A stretch of 64,000 nucleotides of DNA from Pedobacter roseus (GCF_014395225.1 NZ_CP060723.1:3472001-3536000); one strand, 5' to 3'. Numbered from the stretch's first letter, positions 1-9,031 are shown. The notes: a model not told the origin generated them from the letters alone. Translations and numbers: made by a program.

Positions 1-68
1 TAGAATGAATGAATTTTGAATGATAGGATGTTTCAATTTATACAATCATTCAATCCTTCTCTCATTCA

Positions 69-1010
69 CTAATTAAGTATTTTAACTTCCAGTTTGCCTT
101 TAAAATAATCTTTAAGCTGCTTGCCGTCACCATGCAAAGTCCATACCTGCTTTGGTTTTACTTTTTCGATGGTTTCTAAAATTGCAGCCCAATCAGCATG
201 ATCAGAAATATAAAGTGATATCCCGTTTTGCTGTTGAAGGTTTTTCCACCCAGAAGCAAAAGCACGTACTACATTAATTGCTTTATGATAGCTGTGAAAT
301 ACCATAGGCGGAACAATATATACCTGGTTTTCGTGGTTGTTTTTCATCACTTTACGGTCGTACATCTTATAATTGCCCAGTTTCATGCCATAATCCTCAT
401 ATATTTTATTGAAAGGCATAATGCTAAAGTGAACCATGATGTTTCTTGTTGGGCAATTTTCGCTCAACAGCTGAATTATCCGTTGACTTTTGCCCAATGC
501 GTAAGAACCGAGCATGACATTGGCATTGGTTTCGTTCAGTTTTTTGATTTCATCAACCGGCGAGGGATGCTTTGTTTCCGGATCAGCAAAGGTACTCTCG
601 GTAATTAATACATCAGCCTGCACAAATTCAAAGGGTTCACAGGTGGTATCGGGCTCTATCTTATAATCTCCAGTATACAAATATTTGATGCCTTTATATT
701 CCATTAAAACCTGCGCAGAACCTAAAATATGTCCGGCAGGATAAAAAGTAATGGTTACATCCTTTATTTTGAAAGCCTCGTGATATTTTTTGTTAAAAAA
801 ATCGACAGCAGCAAACTTACGGTAACGGTGCTGCATAAATGTTGCTGTAGCAGCAGTACAATATACATTTTGGCTTCCTCCGATGGCATGGTCGCCATGA
901 GCATGAGAAACTACAGCTTCTTTAACAGGTTGTTGCGGATCGAGGTAAAAATCGCCATAAGCACAATATAAACCTGTTGGGGTAATGGTAATAAAATCTT
1001 CTAAAATCAT
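69..1010 (-). CDS. MBL-fold beta-CASP-type DNA/RNA exonuclease
   Basis: The 313-aa protein has metallo-beta-lactamase metal-binding motifs: HAHGDH at residues 36-41, GHILGSAQ at 93-100, TGDYK at 113-117, and SDHADW and LHGD near the C-terminus. That order is typical of beta-CASP nucleases, and the protein most resembles the 'ligase-associated exonuclease' group that in Bacteroidetes is often next to an ATP-dependent DNA ligase. Here the next gene downstream would be beyond the left edge, so that link cannot be checked. No signal peptide, so cytoplasmic. It follows coaE by 39 nt on the same strand and may be the last visible gene of the YbbR-coaE transcript. Substrate (DNA or RNA) is inferred from the family only. 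Confidence 0.8.
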   Translation of the reverse strand: MILEDFITITPTGLYCAYGDFYLDPQQPVKEAVVSHAHGDHAIGGSQNVYCTAATATFMQHRYRKFAAVDFFNKKYHEAFKIKDVTITFYPAGHILGSAQVLMEYKGIKYLYTGDYKIEPDTTCEPFEFVQADVLITESTFADPETKHPSPVDEIKKLNETNANVMLGSYALGKSQRIIQLLSENCPTRNIMVHFSIMPFNKIYEDYGMKLGNYKMYDRKVMKNNHENQVYIVPPMVFHSYHKAINVVRAFASGWKNLQQQNGISLYISDHADWAAILETIEKVKPKQVWTLHGDGKQLKDYFKGKLEVKILN

Positions 1011-1049
1011 GATCAGGAAAGGATTTAAGGATGGTATGATTAAAGTAGA

Positions 1050-1667
1050 TTAAGCATTGGTGTTTTTAAATGCTTCTGCCGACTTAAGCAATTGCTGGTG
1101 CAAAGCTAAAACCTGCTCTATGATAGGTTGCTGTTCATCATTAACGATAAAATGATCAGCCATTTTTGCCTTTTCTTCATCGCTGAGCTGTTTATCCATC
1201 CGGGCCTTCACTTGCTCTTCAGTAATGCCATCGCGTTGCATTAAACGCTTTAATTTGATTTCGTAAGGGGCAGTAACCAAAATTGTAGTATCACAAAGTT
1301 TATAAGAACCGCTTTCGAACAGTATTGCTGCTTCTTTTAAGGTGTAAGAAACTGTTGAGGGAATAGATGCTTCCCAGGCATCAAAAGCCCTGAAAACAGC
1401 CGGATGTACCAGCGCATTCAATTGCGCAAGTGCCTGCTCATTATTAAATACAATGCCGGCAATGTGTTTATTATTTATTTTTCCATCTTCGAAATAACTT
1501 TCATTACCAAAAGCAGCTTTAACGCTTTCTACCAATAAAGCATCCTGGGTCATGATTTCTTTAGCCACGGTATCGGCATAAAAAACAGGAATTCCTAATA
1601 CTTCAAAAACCTTGCAGGCAGTTGTTTTGCCACTACCTATACCACCTGTTATGCCTACTTTATACAT
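1050..1667 (-). CDS. coaE: Dephospho-CoA kinase
   Basis: CoaE phosphorylates the 3'-hydroxyl of dephospho-CoA with ATP, the last step of coenzyme A synthesis. The 205-aa protein opens with the P-loop GITGGIGSGKT (residues 5-15), followed by the CoaE-typical FYADTVAKE stretch. An alanine/glutamate-rich lid region and the usual CoaE length support the call. Its ATG overlaps the stop codon of the upstream YbbR gene by one base (TAATG), which indicates translational coupling. Function is well established for the family; only the exact boundaries rest on this sequence. Confidence 0.97.
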   Translation of the reverse strand: MYKVGITGGIGSGKTTACKVFEVLGIPVFYADTVAKEIMTQDALLVESVKAAFGNESYFEDGKINNKHIAGIVFNNEQALAQLNALVHPAVFRAFDAWEASIPSTVSYTLKEAAILFESGSYKLCDTTILVTAPYEIKLKRLMQRDGITEEQVKARMDKQLSDEEKAKMADHFIVNDEQQPIIEQVLALHQQLLKSAEAFKNTNA

Positions 1668-2614
1668 TATTTTTCTACTATGAAATCAATTTTTGATGGA
1701 ACCACGCTTACCAGTTTACAATAATCGGGAAACTCGGTTATCTTCACCGTAAACTGGCGGTGTTTTAAATTTTGCCATTCGTCTACATCAACAATGGCGG
1801 TAATAAAACTTTCATCAACCTGATCGTAATTGCTTAGTGCCACCAAAAAGGAAACTTTTACCTTTTTAGGATAGAGTTTTATGCTATTATAATTCCTGTT
1901 ATTGATTACTTTTAAAGGGACTTCGATCGTTTTCTCTGTAAATTCATCTACAGGCAGTCTAACTTCTACAGATGAGGGATAGATACTTACATTTTTATGG
2001 ATACTGTGCTGTAAGGCTACCCTGGTAGTGCTGCTGTTCTGTATTTTATCGAGTTTTAATGTATCGGTTGGCCAAAACGTAATTTTAGCCAGCTCTTCTG
2101 TCGGCCCGGCCACTTTAACGTATTTTGGATTGAGGATAATCTCGCTCGCAATACCATATTGTTTGGCAAAACCCAGTTTATCAATCAGTTTTACGGGAAC
2201 CTTTTTCACCACACGTTTGGTGAAATCGAAATATAGCGTATCGGGTTTAACTGAAATTACTTTTTGTGTACTTTCCAGTTGCCTGTTGATATTGAATAAC
2301 TGATCGGAAAAAACAATAAAATCTTTTGAATTGAGCTGGCCTAAATTCACAGAAACGGAGGGCGGGCTAATCCTTAACCTGGCAAATAATAATTGCCAGC
2401 CTGTTCCTTCCACCTGCAAATCTATCGTATCAGACTGTAGTGGATAAAATGCCCTTTTGGTAGGTGCATTTTTAAAAACCAAAACGGTTTTTGCCACATA
2501 AATATATTTATTGTTCAATGCCATAAAAAGCCATGCAGCTACAGCCAGCAGCAAGCAGGCCAATAAACTAAATACACGTCTTTTTTCAATCTTCGTTAAT
2601 CTGATGAAGGGCAT
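1667..2614 (-). CDS. YbbR-like domain protein, membrane anchored
   Basis: The 315-aa protein has an N-terminal membrane anchor (about residues 14-33) after a basic start, then an all-beta, largely extracytoplasmic region with repeating blocks such as KKVPVKL, VKVAGP and IEVPLKV that match YbbR-like repeats. In Firmicutes YbbR/CdaR proteins regulate the diadenylate cyclase CdaA; no cdaA is in this window, so that role is not implied here. In Bacteroidetes this gene commonly sits between yajC and coaE, which fits. It heads a transcript with coaE, from a strong promoter at 2670-2700 that gives a leader of about 50 nt. Confidence 0.8.
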   Translation of the reverse strand: MPFIRLTKIEKRRVFSLLACLLLAVAAWLFMALNNKYIYVAKTVLVFKNAPTKRAFYPLQSDTIDLQVEGTGWQLLFARLRISPPSVSVNLGQLNSKDFIVFSDQLFNINRQLESTQKVISVKPDTLYFDFTKRVVKKVPVKLIDKLGFAKQYGIASEIILNPKYVKVAGPTEELAKITFWPTDTLKLDKIQNSSTTRVALQHSIHKNVSIYPSSVEVRLPVDEFTEKTIEVPLKVINNRNYNSIKLYPKKVKVSFLVALSNYDQVDESFITAIVDVDEWQNLKHRQFTVKITEFPDYCKLVSVVPSKIDFIVEK

Positions 2615-2669
2615 AACACAATGTAAAATAAAAGAGTGTAAAAAATTTTGTTCTTTACAACAATCACGT

Positions 2670-2700
2670 CAAATGTAATAAAACTAAATAGCCGCTCAAA
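2670..2700 (-). promoter_or_regulatory. Bacteroidetes-type promoter of YbbR-coaE
   Basis: On the minus strand TTTG (2700-2697), a 19-nt spacer and TACATTTG (2677-2670) match the Bacteroidetes consensus TTTG-N19-TAnnTTTG exactly. Predicted start of transcription is near 2664, about 50 nt before the YbbR ATG. Confidence 0.7.
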
Positions 2701-2785
2701 AACTAATCCGTTTAATGATAAATTATTGCACTGATTTCATTAGAATCACATTAGATAACTATATTCGTAGTAGATAAAACAAGCT

Positions 2786-3730
2786 ATGAAAAAAATTATA
2801 TTAACTTTTTTTACAATCACATTATTCCTTAGCGCATACGCCCAGAAAAGAACAATGGTTACTTATTTCAAAAAAGGCATGATTACGGAAAATAAAAACA
2901 ATTATGATTACCGAAGGGTAATTGAAGAAACAGATACTCCATCCATATATCGTTTATATGAGTTTTATCCGGATAATAAGGAAAAAACTTTGGCAACCAT
3001 CTCGAAATTTGAACCCAATGTTGTTTATGAAGGCATATTTCAAGGTTATAATAAACAGGGTATTCTTACCTCAACAGTTAATTTCAAAAAAGGTGTGCTG
3101 GTTGGCGAATGTTCTTATTACTATGATAATGGAAAACTTGAAAATGTTTTTCAGTATAATGAACAGGGTAACAATCCTGGTAAGCAACAGCGAAAATGGG
3201 TAACCGGAATAGATTCCTTAGGCAATCAGTTTATCAAAGATGGTAACGGACTGTATAAAAAAACGGATAAGAGCGGGCTTACAGAGGAAGGAAATTACCT
3301 TAATGGGTATAAAGACGGAATCTGGAAAGGGGCAAGTAAAATAGCCAGTTATGAAGAAGTTTATGAGAACGGCATTTTCAAATCTGGTACAAGTACATTG
3401 GCTGACGGGAAACAGATACAATATGACAAAATGGAGCAACAACCTGAATTTAAGGGAGGCATGCCCGAATTTTATAAATATCTTGCCCGGAACTACAGAT
3501 TCCCTGCTGAAGCGCAAAGAAATCAGGTAAATGGTAAGTTATATATCTCCTTCGTAGTGGAAAAAGATGGCAGGTTAACCGATTATGAGTTTAAAAACAG
3601 TTTGGGCTATGGTACGCAGGAAGAAGCCGTGAGGGTTTTAAATGAATGCCCTAAATGGATCCCAGGGAATCAACATGGTATTCCGGTAAGGGTAAAATAT
3701 AACATCAACATCAATTTGGCTCAGCGCTAA
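2786..3730 (+). CDS. Secreted MORN-variant repeat protein with C-terminal TonB domain
   Basis: The 314-aa protein starts with a signal peptide (about residues 1-19, ending AYA-QK). The middle contains short repeats of the type G-x-x-x-N-G-K/Y-x-x-G-x-W (for example NKQGILTSTVNF, YYYDNGKLENVF, NGYKDGIWKG), like the antitoxin-YwqK/MORN-variant family. Residues about 220-314 form a TonB C-terminal domain (PEFKGGMPEFYKYLARNYRFP, then a VNGKLYISFVVEKDG block). No N-terminal TonB transmembrane/proline segment is present, so it is unlikely to be an energy-coupling TonB; such fusions are common in Bacteroidetes but their role is unknown. It interrupts the usual yajC-YbbR neighbourhood and is transcribed in the opposite direction. 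Confidence 0.75.
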   Translation: MKKIILTFFTITLFLSAYAQKRTMVTYFKKGMITENKNNYDYRRVIEETDTPSIYRLYEFYPDNKEKTLATISKFEPNVVYEGIFQGYNKQGILTSTVNFKKGVLVGECSYYYDNGKLENVFQYNEQGNNPGKQQRKWVTGIDSLGNQFIKDGNGLYKKTDKSGLTEEGNYLNGYKDGIWKGASKIASYEEVYENGIFKSGTSTLADGKQIQYDKMEQQPEFKGGMPEFYKYLARNYRFPAEAQRNQVNGKLYISFVVEKDGRLTDYEFKNSLGYGTQEEAVRVLNECPKWIPGNQHGIPVRVKYNININLAQR

Positions 3731-3731
3731 A

Positions 3732-3767
3732 CAAAAAAAAAGCCACCCCTTAGGATGGCTTTTTTTG
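3732..3767. terminator. Bidirectional intrinsic terminator
   Basis: Arms AGCCACCC and GGATGGCT with a 4-nt loop, flanked by an A-run on one side and a T-run on the other. It lies between the convergent MORN/TonB gene and yajC and can end both transcripts; the stem is better on the minus strand, where the one non-paired position becomes a G-U wobble. Confidence 0.85.
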
Positions 3768-3780
3768 TTTTTGTTGAATA

Positions 3781-4098
3781 TTAAGCTTTAGGTGCTGCTA
3801 CGGTTGCTTTTGTTGCATCTAAAGAAACTGCCGATTTATCGAAACGGATTTTCACGCCACCTTCAACCTCGATTAAAAAAGTTGTATCATTCAAATCGGC
3901 AATACGGCCATGAATACCTGCTGTGGTTACAATTTTATCTCCTTTTTTTAACTCACTGATTAATTTTTTATGGTCTTTGGCTTTTTTAAGCTGAGGGCGG
4001 ATCATAAAAAAGTAGAATACCAGTGCAATTGCTCCAAACATGATTAATTGTCTTGGATCAAATCCTCCTGCTGCCTGTAAAATTACTGTTGATGTCAT
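3781..4098 (-). CDS. yajC: Preprotein translocase auxiliary subunit YajC
   Basis: YajC is a small inner-membrane protein that associates with SecDF and the Sec translocon. The 105-aa product has one hydrophobic segment (about residues 18-37, ending FFMIRPQ), the conserved RPQLKKAKDHK basic stretch, then the cytoplasmic domain with GDKIVTTAGIHGRI and LIEVEGGVKIRFDKSAV, all typical of YajC. Length is normal. It is the last gene of the nusB-DUF1573-yajC set, 71 nt after DUF1573, and is followed directly by a strong terminator. Confidence 0.96.
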   Translation of the reverse strand: MTSTVILQAAGGFDPRQLIMFGAIALVFYFFMIRPQLKKAKDHKKLISELKKGDKIVTTAGIHGRIADLNDTTFLIEVEGGVKIRFDKSAVSLDATKATVAAPKA

Positions 4099-4169
4099 TT
4101 CTTATTTTTTTGTTTGTATTTTGAAATAGTTGATGATTGATGCATTATAGCATTTAACCATCAACCAAA

Positions 4170-4628
4170 TTATTTTTTGGCAAGCACCTCTCCCACTAAG
4201 TGAACGGTAGCCACTTCAGGATTTGCATTTGAAGTAATGGTTACTACTTTATCCTGCATGCCCATTTTGCCTTCGCTGTTAAAAACCACACTGATGATGC
4301 CTTCTTTACCTGGTAAAATTGGCGCTCCAGGCACCTGTGGAACGGTACAACCACAAGTTGCTGTTGCATTGCTCACCACTAGCGGGCTCTTACCTGTATT
4401 TTTTAACTTGAAATCGTGTTTCACTTTTTCACCCTGCTCTATTTTACCGAAATCGTAAATATCGCGTTCAAAAACAATCACCGGTGCATCTGCAGGGGCT
4501 ACTTTAGCTGTTTTTGAAGTATCGTTGCCTACAGAAACTGTTGATTTAGTTTCTGATGTTTGATTATTAGCATTACGGCATGCTGCAAATGAAAGTGCAG
4601 CGATAGCCAGGATAAATGTTTTTTTCAT
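4170..4628 (-). CDS. DUF1573 lipoprotein
   Basis: The 152-aa product carries a lipoprotein signal with lipobox FAAC (Cys16) and a low-complexity Ser/Thr/Lys linker, then a DUF1573 immunoglobulin-like domain: DIYDFGKIEQGEKVKHDFKL, TATCGCTVP, ILPGKEGIISVVFNS. The CGC pair is a family hallmark. Molecular function is unknown. The start is 2 nt after the nusB stop, so the two are almost certainly co-transcribed; the NusB-DUF1573-YajC order is a recurring Bacteroidetes arrangement. Confidence 0.9.
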   Translation of the reverse strand: MKKTFILAIAALSFAACRNANNQTSETKSTVSVGNDTSKTAKVAPADAPVIVFERDIYDFGKIEQGEKVKHDFKLKNTGKSPLVVSNATATCGCTVPQVPGAPILPGKEGIISVVFNSEGKMGMQDKVVTITSNANPEVATVHLVGEVLAKK

Positions 4629-4630
4629 TT

Positions 4631-5581
4631 TTATTCTTCTATTAAACCGCGGCCAATCTTTTTAATGGTGTTGTTTTTCTTAAGATCGCCTAAAATTTTG
4701 TCTAAAATACCGTTTATAAATGAATTACTCTTCGGTGTACTGTAATCTTTTGATAACTCCAAATACTCGTTGATGGTTACTTTAACCGGAATAGATGGGA
4801 AATTTAACAGCTCACAGATGGCCATTTTCATCAAAATGGTATCCATAAGGGCAATACGCTCTGATTCCCAGTTTTTGGTTCTATCGGCAATCATTTCCTG
4901 ATATTTGGCATCATTTTGTAAGGTATGTACAAAAAGATCCTGTACAAATTTGCTATCCTCTACCCAATCAGCACTGATTTCGGTCAGTTTGTTTTTAAAT
5001 GGATCATCAAAAGTAAAGTTTTTCAGGGTTTTGGCCACCATTCCTTTCATCACTTCATGATCTACCTGCCAGTTGATAAATTTCTCTTCAAAAACCTGCA
5101 AAATGGCCTGGTTTTTTAAGATTATTTTTCTGAAAATGTATTTGATAATGTCTTTCGATGATTCTAAACTTTCGTTTGGATCAGCAAGATAATCGGCATA
5201 TTCTTTTGATGCTTTTAACGAATTGTACACCGTTTTACGGATTTCCGGATCGAAACCCCAATCTACCTTGTACTTTTTAATTGCAGATACATATTCTGGA
5301 TTCTGCTGCAATAAAATGCTAAACTTATTGTGTAGCAATTTCATGTTAGGATTGATATCCTCTGCTGTTTTAATGAATTTGTTTGCGCGTTCTGCCGCGT
5401 CGTTAGCAGTAAATTCGGTAACTTCTACCATTAAAGAGAGCATCCAGATGTACATTTCGTACACGCTATCGATACTTTGCATTAAAGTTTTCAAATCACC
5501 TTTAATGTCTTTTTTGTCTGCCATGTGCCATGCAAAAATGTTTTGCAAAGCTTTGATTCTTAAGTGCCTTCTGTTTAACAT
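4631..5581 (-). CDS. nusB: Transcription antitermination factor NusB (long form)
   Basis: NusB pairs with NusE (S10) on boxA RNA in antitermination of rRNA operons. At 316 aa this is about twice the E. coli length, as usual in Bacteroidetes: an N-terminal RRHLRIKALQNIFAWH segment, a long helical middle region, and a C-terminal NusB core with LMDTILMKMAICELLNFPSIPVKVTINEYLELSKDYSTPKS-type conservation ending in FINGILDKI. It begins 50 nt after the Leu dehydrogenase stop and has no clear promoter of its own in that gap, so it may share that transcript. Confidence 0.93.
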   Translation of the reverse strand: MLNRRHLRIKALQNIFAWHMADKKDIKGDLKTLMQSIDSVYEMYIWMLSLMVEVTEFTANDAAERANKFIKTAEDINPNMKLLHNKFSILLQQNPEYVSAIKKYKVDWGFDPEIRKTVYNSLKASKEYADYLADPNESLESSKDIIKYIFRKIILKNQAILQVFEEKFINWQVDHEVMKGMVAKTLKNFTFDDPFKNKLTEISADWVEDSKFVQDLFVHTLQNDAKYQEMIADRTKNWESERIALMDTILMKMAICELLNFPSIPVKVTINEYLELSKDYSTPKSNSFINGILDKILGDLKKNNTIKKIGRGLIEE

Positions 5582-5631
5582 GAATGTAAGAACGAGTGCG
5601 GTTTTTTAAAACCTGTTTTAATAATTATGAT

Positions 5632-6720
5632 TTAATATGACGATTTAATTTTTTTAACATCTGCAATCCTTTTTTCGGCAATCTGGTTTGCGGCAATATT
5701 TGTTGAAATGTTTTCGGCTTTGCTTAATTTAATTACACTACGGGTAGCATCATAAATATTTTCTGTAAGCTGTACGGTACGTTTTTTACCAAAACCAGTA
5801 AGTTCAGAATAACATGAAATCAATCCACCGGCGTTAATCAAATAATCGGGTGCGAATAAAATTCCTTTTTTTAATAGTAACTGGCTATCCAAAAGCTCAT
5901 CTTTTAACTGATTGTTTGCTGAACCTGCAATAATTGCAAATTTCATTTTTTCGATGGTTTTGTTGTTTACGGTAGCACCCATGGCACATGGAGCATACAC
6001 ATCAGCATCGGTAGTAAAAATTTTATCAGCTTCTATCGGTTTGGCTTTATATTTCCTGGCAACATAAGTTAACTGTTCCTGGTTAATATCACTGATGAGT
6101 ACTTCGGCGTTTTCTTTTCTTAACAAGGCAACCAGGTGCTCGCCAACATTACCAATACCTTGTACTACAATGGTTCTGCCTGCAAGCATATCGGTACCAA
6201 AAACTTCTTTAACACTGGCTTTTATACCTAAATAAACGCCCTGTGCAGTAAAAGGAGCCGGATTACCTGCACCACCGATTGATTCGGGAACACCGGTAAC
6301 ATGGGTTGTTTCCATACGGATATATTCCATATCGCGGGTATTGGTCCCCATTTCTTCAGCCGTAATGAATTCGCCGTTCAGGTTCTTAATAAACCTGCCA
6401 TAGCTACGCATTAAAGTTTCTGTTTTATCTTTTCTTGAATCGCCAATGATTACGCCTTTTCCACCGCCAAGGTTTAATCCGGTGATGGCTGCTTTATAGG
6501 TCATTCCGCGTGATAAACGGAGGGCATCTTCCAGGGCTTCGGCTTCGGTAGAGTAACTCCACATCCTTGTTCCGCCCAAAGCAGGACCCAAAGTGGTGTC
6601 GTGTATGGCAATAATTGCTTTTAAACCTGTATCTGGATCATTACAGAAAACCAATTTTTTATGCCCATAAGCACTTAATTGATCTAAAATTGATGAATCT
6701 GACGGAGAATTTGCTGGCAT
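5632..6720 (-). CDS. Leu/Val/Phe/Glu-family amino-acid dehydrogenase
   Basis: This family oxidatively deaminates branched-chain or aromatic amino acids with NAD+, linking Leu/Val/Ile to their 2-oxo acids. The 362-aa protein has the catalytic stretch GLNLGGGKGVI (residues 81-91, Lys88; a second Lys at 76 in TYKAAI) and the Rossmann motif QGIGNVG (187-193). GGTRMW near residue 50 and ALGGTR are typical of leucine dehydrogenase. Substrate choice among Leu, Val and Phe cannot be fixed by eye; leucine dehydrogenase is the best guess. It has its own candidate promoter 67 nt or so upstream. Confidence 0.88.
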   Translation of the reverse strand: MPANSPSDSSILDQLSAYGHKKLVFCNDPDTGLKAIIAIHDTTLGPALGGTRMWSYSTEAEALEDALRLSRGMTYKAAITGLNLGGGKGVIIGDSRKDKTETLMRSYGRFIKNLNGEFITAEEMGTNTRDMEYIRMETTHVTGVPESIGGAGNPAPFTAQGVYLGIKASVKEVFGTDMLAGRTIVVQGIGNVGEHLVALLRKENAEVLISDINQEQLTYVARKYKAKPIEADKIFTTDADVYAPCAMGATVNNKTIEKMKFAIIAGSANNQLKDELLDSQLLLKKGILFAPDYLINAGGLISCYSELTGFGKKRTVQLTENIYDATRSVIKLSKAENISTNIAANQIAEKRIADVKKIKSSY

Positions 6721-6792
6721 ATTAACGTTCGGCTAACCTGCTGCAAAATTAAAATAAAAAACCATTATTACATCTATTTAACGAAACTATAA

Positions 6793-6825
6793 CAAAATTA
6801 ATTCGGACAGGATTAAATAAACAAA
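6793..6825 (-). promoter_or_regulatory. Candidate promoter of the amino-acid dehydrogenase
   Basis: On the minus strand TTTG (6825-6822), a 21-nt spacer and TAATTTTG (6800-6793) fit the Bacteroidetes consensus. A second -7-like box TAACTTTG lies at 6829-6822 and overlaps the -33 element. Confidence 0.45.
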
Positions 6826-6940
6826 GTTATTAGTTTAAAAAAAGGATTATTTAGGAAAAAAATGTCGGTTTGTGAAGACATGAACCAATGCCTGAGATCA
6901 TCTTTAAGAACTACAGGCTAATGTTAAATAAACCTGATAA

Positions 6941-7026
6941 AGCGGAAAGCCCGCATCCCGATTCGTTACCGATGAATCGGCACTAAATTAGCATCGGGAG
7001 AGGACTTGAAGCGATAGCAGGGCTGA
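6941..7026 (+). repeat. Dispersed repeat A, copy 1
   Basis: Two blocks match the reverse complement of 44035-44110: one around AAAGCCCGCATCCCGATTC and one around ATCGGGAGAGGACTTG followed by AGCGA. The two GATTC/ATCGG-rich blocks can pair with each other. The copy here carries extra bases between the blocks. Non-coding. Confidence 0.65.
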
Positions 7027-7209
7027 AATAACCCATAAGTTCCGAACCTTGCTTTTCAAAATAATAATTGACCACCTAAGTCACCGAGAATAGCATAATT
7101 ATCCTACATCTTCCATACCACATCTTCCCATTTACATCTGAAAGTGTCATTATTTTTTAAAGCTTATCTGCAAATGGATAATTATACCGCAGAGAATAAC
7201 AAAATTATC

Positions 7210-7217
7210 TAAGTTTG
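7210..7217 (+). promoter_or_regulatory. -7-like box next to the ABC exporter start
   Basis: TAAGTTTG matches TAnnTTTG exactly but no TTG is seen 17-23 nt upstream. It ends only 6 nt before the ATG at 7224, so a transcript from it would be nearly leaderless. Confidence 0.3.
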
Positions 7218-7223
7218 TACAAC

Positions 7224-9014
7224 ATGAAACATCTGAGCCGATTAAACAAATACTTTCTCAAATACAAATGGTGGATCATTCCCGGAAGTATCTTCGTGGT
7301 GATTTCTAATATTTTTGGTGTTGTACCTGCTCAGGTAATCGGTTATGCGGTTGATTTGATCACCGAAAACATCCAGATTTTTAACCTTTTCCATGGTTTT
7401 GACCGACAGGCGATTATTTACGATATTTTTAGCAGCAACCTTTTATATTTCGGTCTGCTGGTTATTGCGCTTTACTTATTGAGGGGATTATTCTTATTCT
7501 TTATGCGGCAAACCATCATTTTAATGTCGAGGCATATCGAATTTGATATGAAAAATGATATTTATCAGCATTACCAGGAACTTAGCCTGGGTTTTTACCG
7601 CAGGAACAATACGGGCGATTTAATGAACCGCGCCACAGAAGATGTTAACCGTGTTAGGATGTATGTTGGTCCGGCGATTATGTACACCATTAATACCTTC
7701 GTTTTATCGGTACTCATTATCTGGTCGATGTTTGATGTTAATTCGAAACTGGCCATATATTGTTTGTTGCCACTTCCCTTTTTAGTGGTGATAATCTACT
7801 ATGTAAATACCCTGATTTTTAAAAAAAGCGGAAAAATACAGGAGCGGTTATCAGATCTTTCGAGTTTTGTACAGGAGCGTTTTTCGGGCATCAGGATCAT
7901 AAAATCTTATGTTCGTGAAGATTACACCCGGAATATGTTCGAAATACAGAGTAATGACTATAAAAAAGACTCGATGAGTTTGGTTAAAGTGTCTGCCCTG
8001 TTCTACCCTACCATGCTTTTATTAATCGGCTTAAGCACGATTTTAACCATATATATAGGAGGTATTCAGGTGATGAACGGCAGCATTACCGCAGGTAACA
8101 TTGCCGAATTTATTATTTATATCAACCAGCTAACCTTTCCGGTTACGATGCTGGGCTGGGTAACTTCATTGATCCAAAGGGCTGCGGCCTCGCAAAAAAG
8201 GATTAACGAATTTTTAGATATTCCATCAGATATCCAATCAAAAGAAACCGAAGAAAGGAGTTTATCGGGCAATATTAAATTCGATAAAGTAAGCTTTACC
8301 TATCCGGACACAGGCATTGAAGCTTTAAAAGAGGTAAGTTTTGAGATCAACAGCGGCGAATTTGTAGCCATTATCGGAAAAACGGGCTCAGGAAAATCGA
8401 CATTGGCCAACCTGATTATGCGGATGTATGATGTAGAAAACGGTACTATTGATGTGGACGGAAAGAATATTAGAGATCTCAATTTGAAAGATTACCGCAA
8501 TCAGATCGGGTTTGTACCACAGGAAGTCTTCCTATTTTCGGATACAATAAAGAACAATATCGCCTTTGGTTTAGATACCGTTACAGATGATGAAGTGCAT
8601 ACAGCCGCTAAAAATGCTTCGGTTTATACCAATATCATTGATTTTGAAGAAAAGTTCGAAACCATGCTTGGTGAACGTGGTATTACGCTCTCCGGAGGAC
8701 AGAAACAAAGGGTTTCTATTGCCCGTGCACTAATTAAATCGCCTAAGATTTTGATATTTGATGACTGTCTTTCGGCTGTCGATACCAAAACGGAGGAAGA
8801 AATTTTACAAAACCTGGGTAAAATTATGGCCGGAAAAACCAGTATTTTAATTGCCCACCGGATTTCGACGATTAAAAATGCGGATAAGATTTTAGTACTC
8901 GATAATGGAAAAATCATCGAACAAGGCACACACAATGAATTACTTAACCTAAACGGCAGTTATACGGAGCTTTATAATAACCAACTTTTGGAGGAGGAAA
9001 CGCGAACTATTTAA
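7224..9014 (+). CDS. ABC exporter half-transporter (MdlA/BmrC-like)
   Basis: The 596-aa protein has a six-helix transmembrane domain (about residues 1-310) fused to an ATP-binding domain: Walker A GKTGSGKST, Q-loop region GFVPQEVFLFSDTI, signature LSGGQKQR and Walker B ILIFDDCLSAVD. The Walker B glutamate is replaced by Asp (DD instead of DE), as in the degenerate-site half of heterodimeric exporters such as BmrC/MdlA, so it may need a partner subunit; none is encoded nearby. I prefer the ATG at 7224 to a TTG three codons earlier, because that TTG lies inside a promoter-like box. Probable drug or lipid exporter; substrate unknown. Confidence 0.9.
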   Translation: MKHLSRLNKYFLKYKWWIIPGSIFVVISNIFGVVPAQVIGYAVDLITENIQIFNLFHGFDRQAIIYDIFSSNLLYFGLLVIALYLLRGLFLFFMRQTIILMSRHIEFDMKNDIYQHYQELSLGFYRRNNTGDLMNRATEDVNRVRMYVGPAIMYTINTFVLSVLIIWSMFDVNSKLAIYCLLPLPFLVVIIYYVNTLIFKKSGKIQERLSDLSSFVQERFSGIRIIKSYVREDYTRNMFEIQSNDYKKDSMSLVKVSALFYPTMLLLIGLSTILTIYIGGIQVMNGSITAGNIAEFIIYINQLTFPVTMLGWVTSLIQRAAASQKRINEFLDIPSDIQSKETEERSLSGNIKFDKVSFTYPDTGIEALKEVSFEINSGEFVAIIGKTGSGKSTLANLIMRMYDVENGTIDVDGKNIRDLNLKDYRNQIGFVPQEVFLFSDTIKNNIAFGLDTVTDDEVHTAAKNASVYTNIIDFEEKFETMLGERGITLSGGQKQRVSIARALIKSPKILIFDDCLSAVDTKTEEEILQNLGKIMAGKTSILIAHRISTIKNADKILVLDNGKIIEQGTHNELLNLNGSYTELYNNQLLEEETRTI

Positions 9015-9031
9015 ATTGTATTAAAATTGTA

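Larger units (their letters stand above)
6721..7214. other. 494-bp intergenic region
   Basis: Divergent upstream region of the dehydrogenase and the ABC exporter. It holds the dehydrogenase promoter (6793-6825), one copy of dispersed repeat A (6941-7026) and a -7-like box for the exporter (7210-7217). I see no gene in it. Confidence 0.6.

Noticed and set aside
1..68. Small inverted repeat (arms TTGAATGAT and ATCATTCAA) at the left edge
   Set aside because: Low-complexity A/T sequence cut by the window edge; cannot be judged.
7215..7223. TTG start for the ABC exporter
   Set aside because: It lies within a TAnnTTTG box; the ATG at 7224 is the first usable start.
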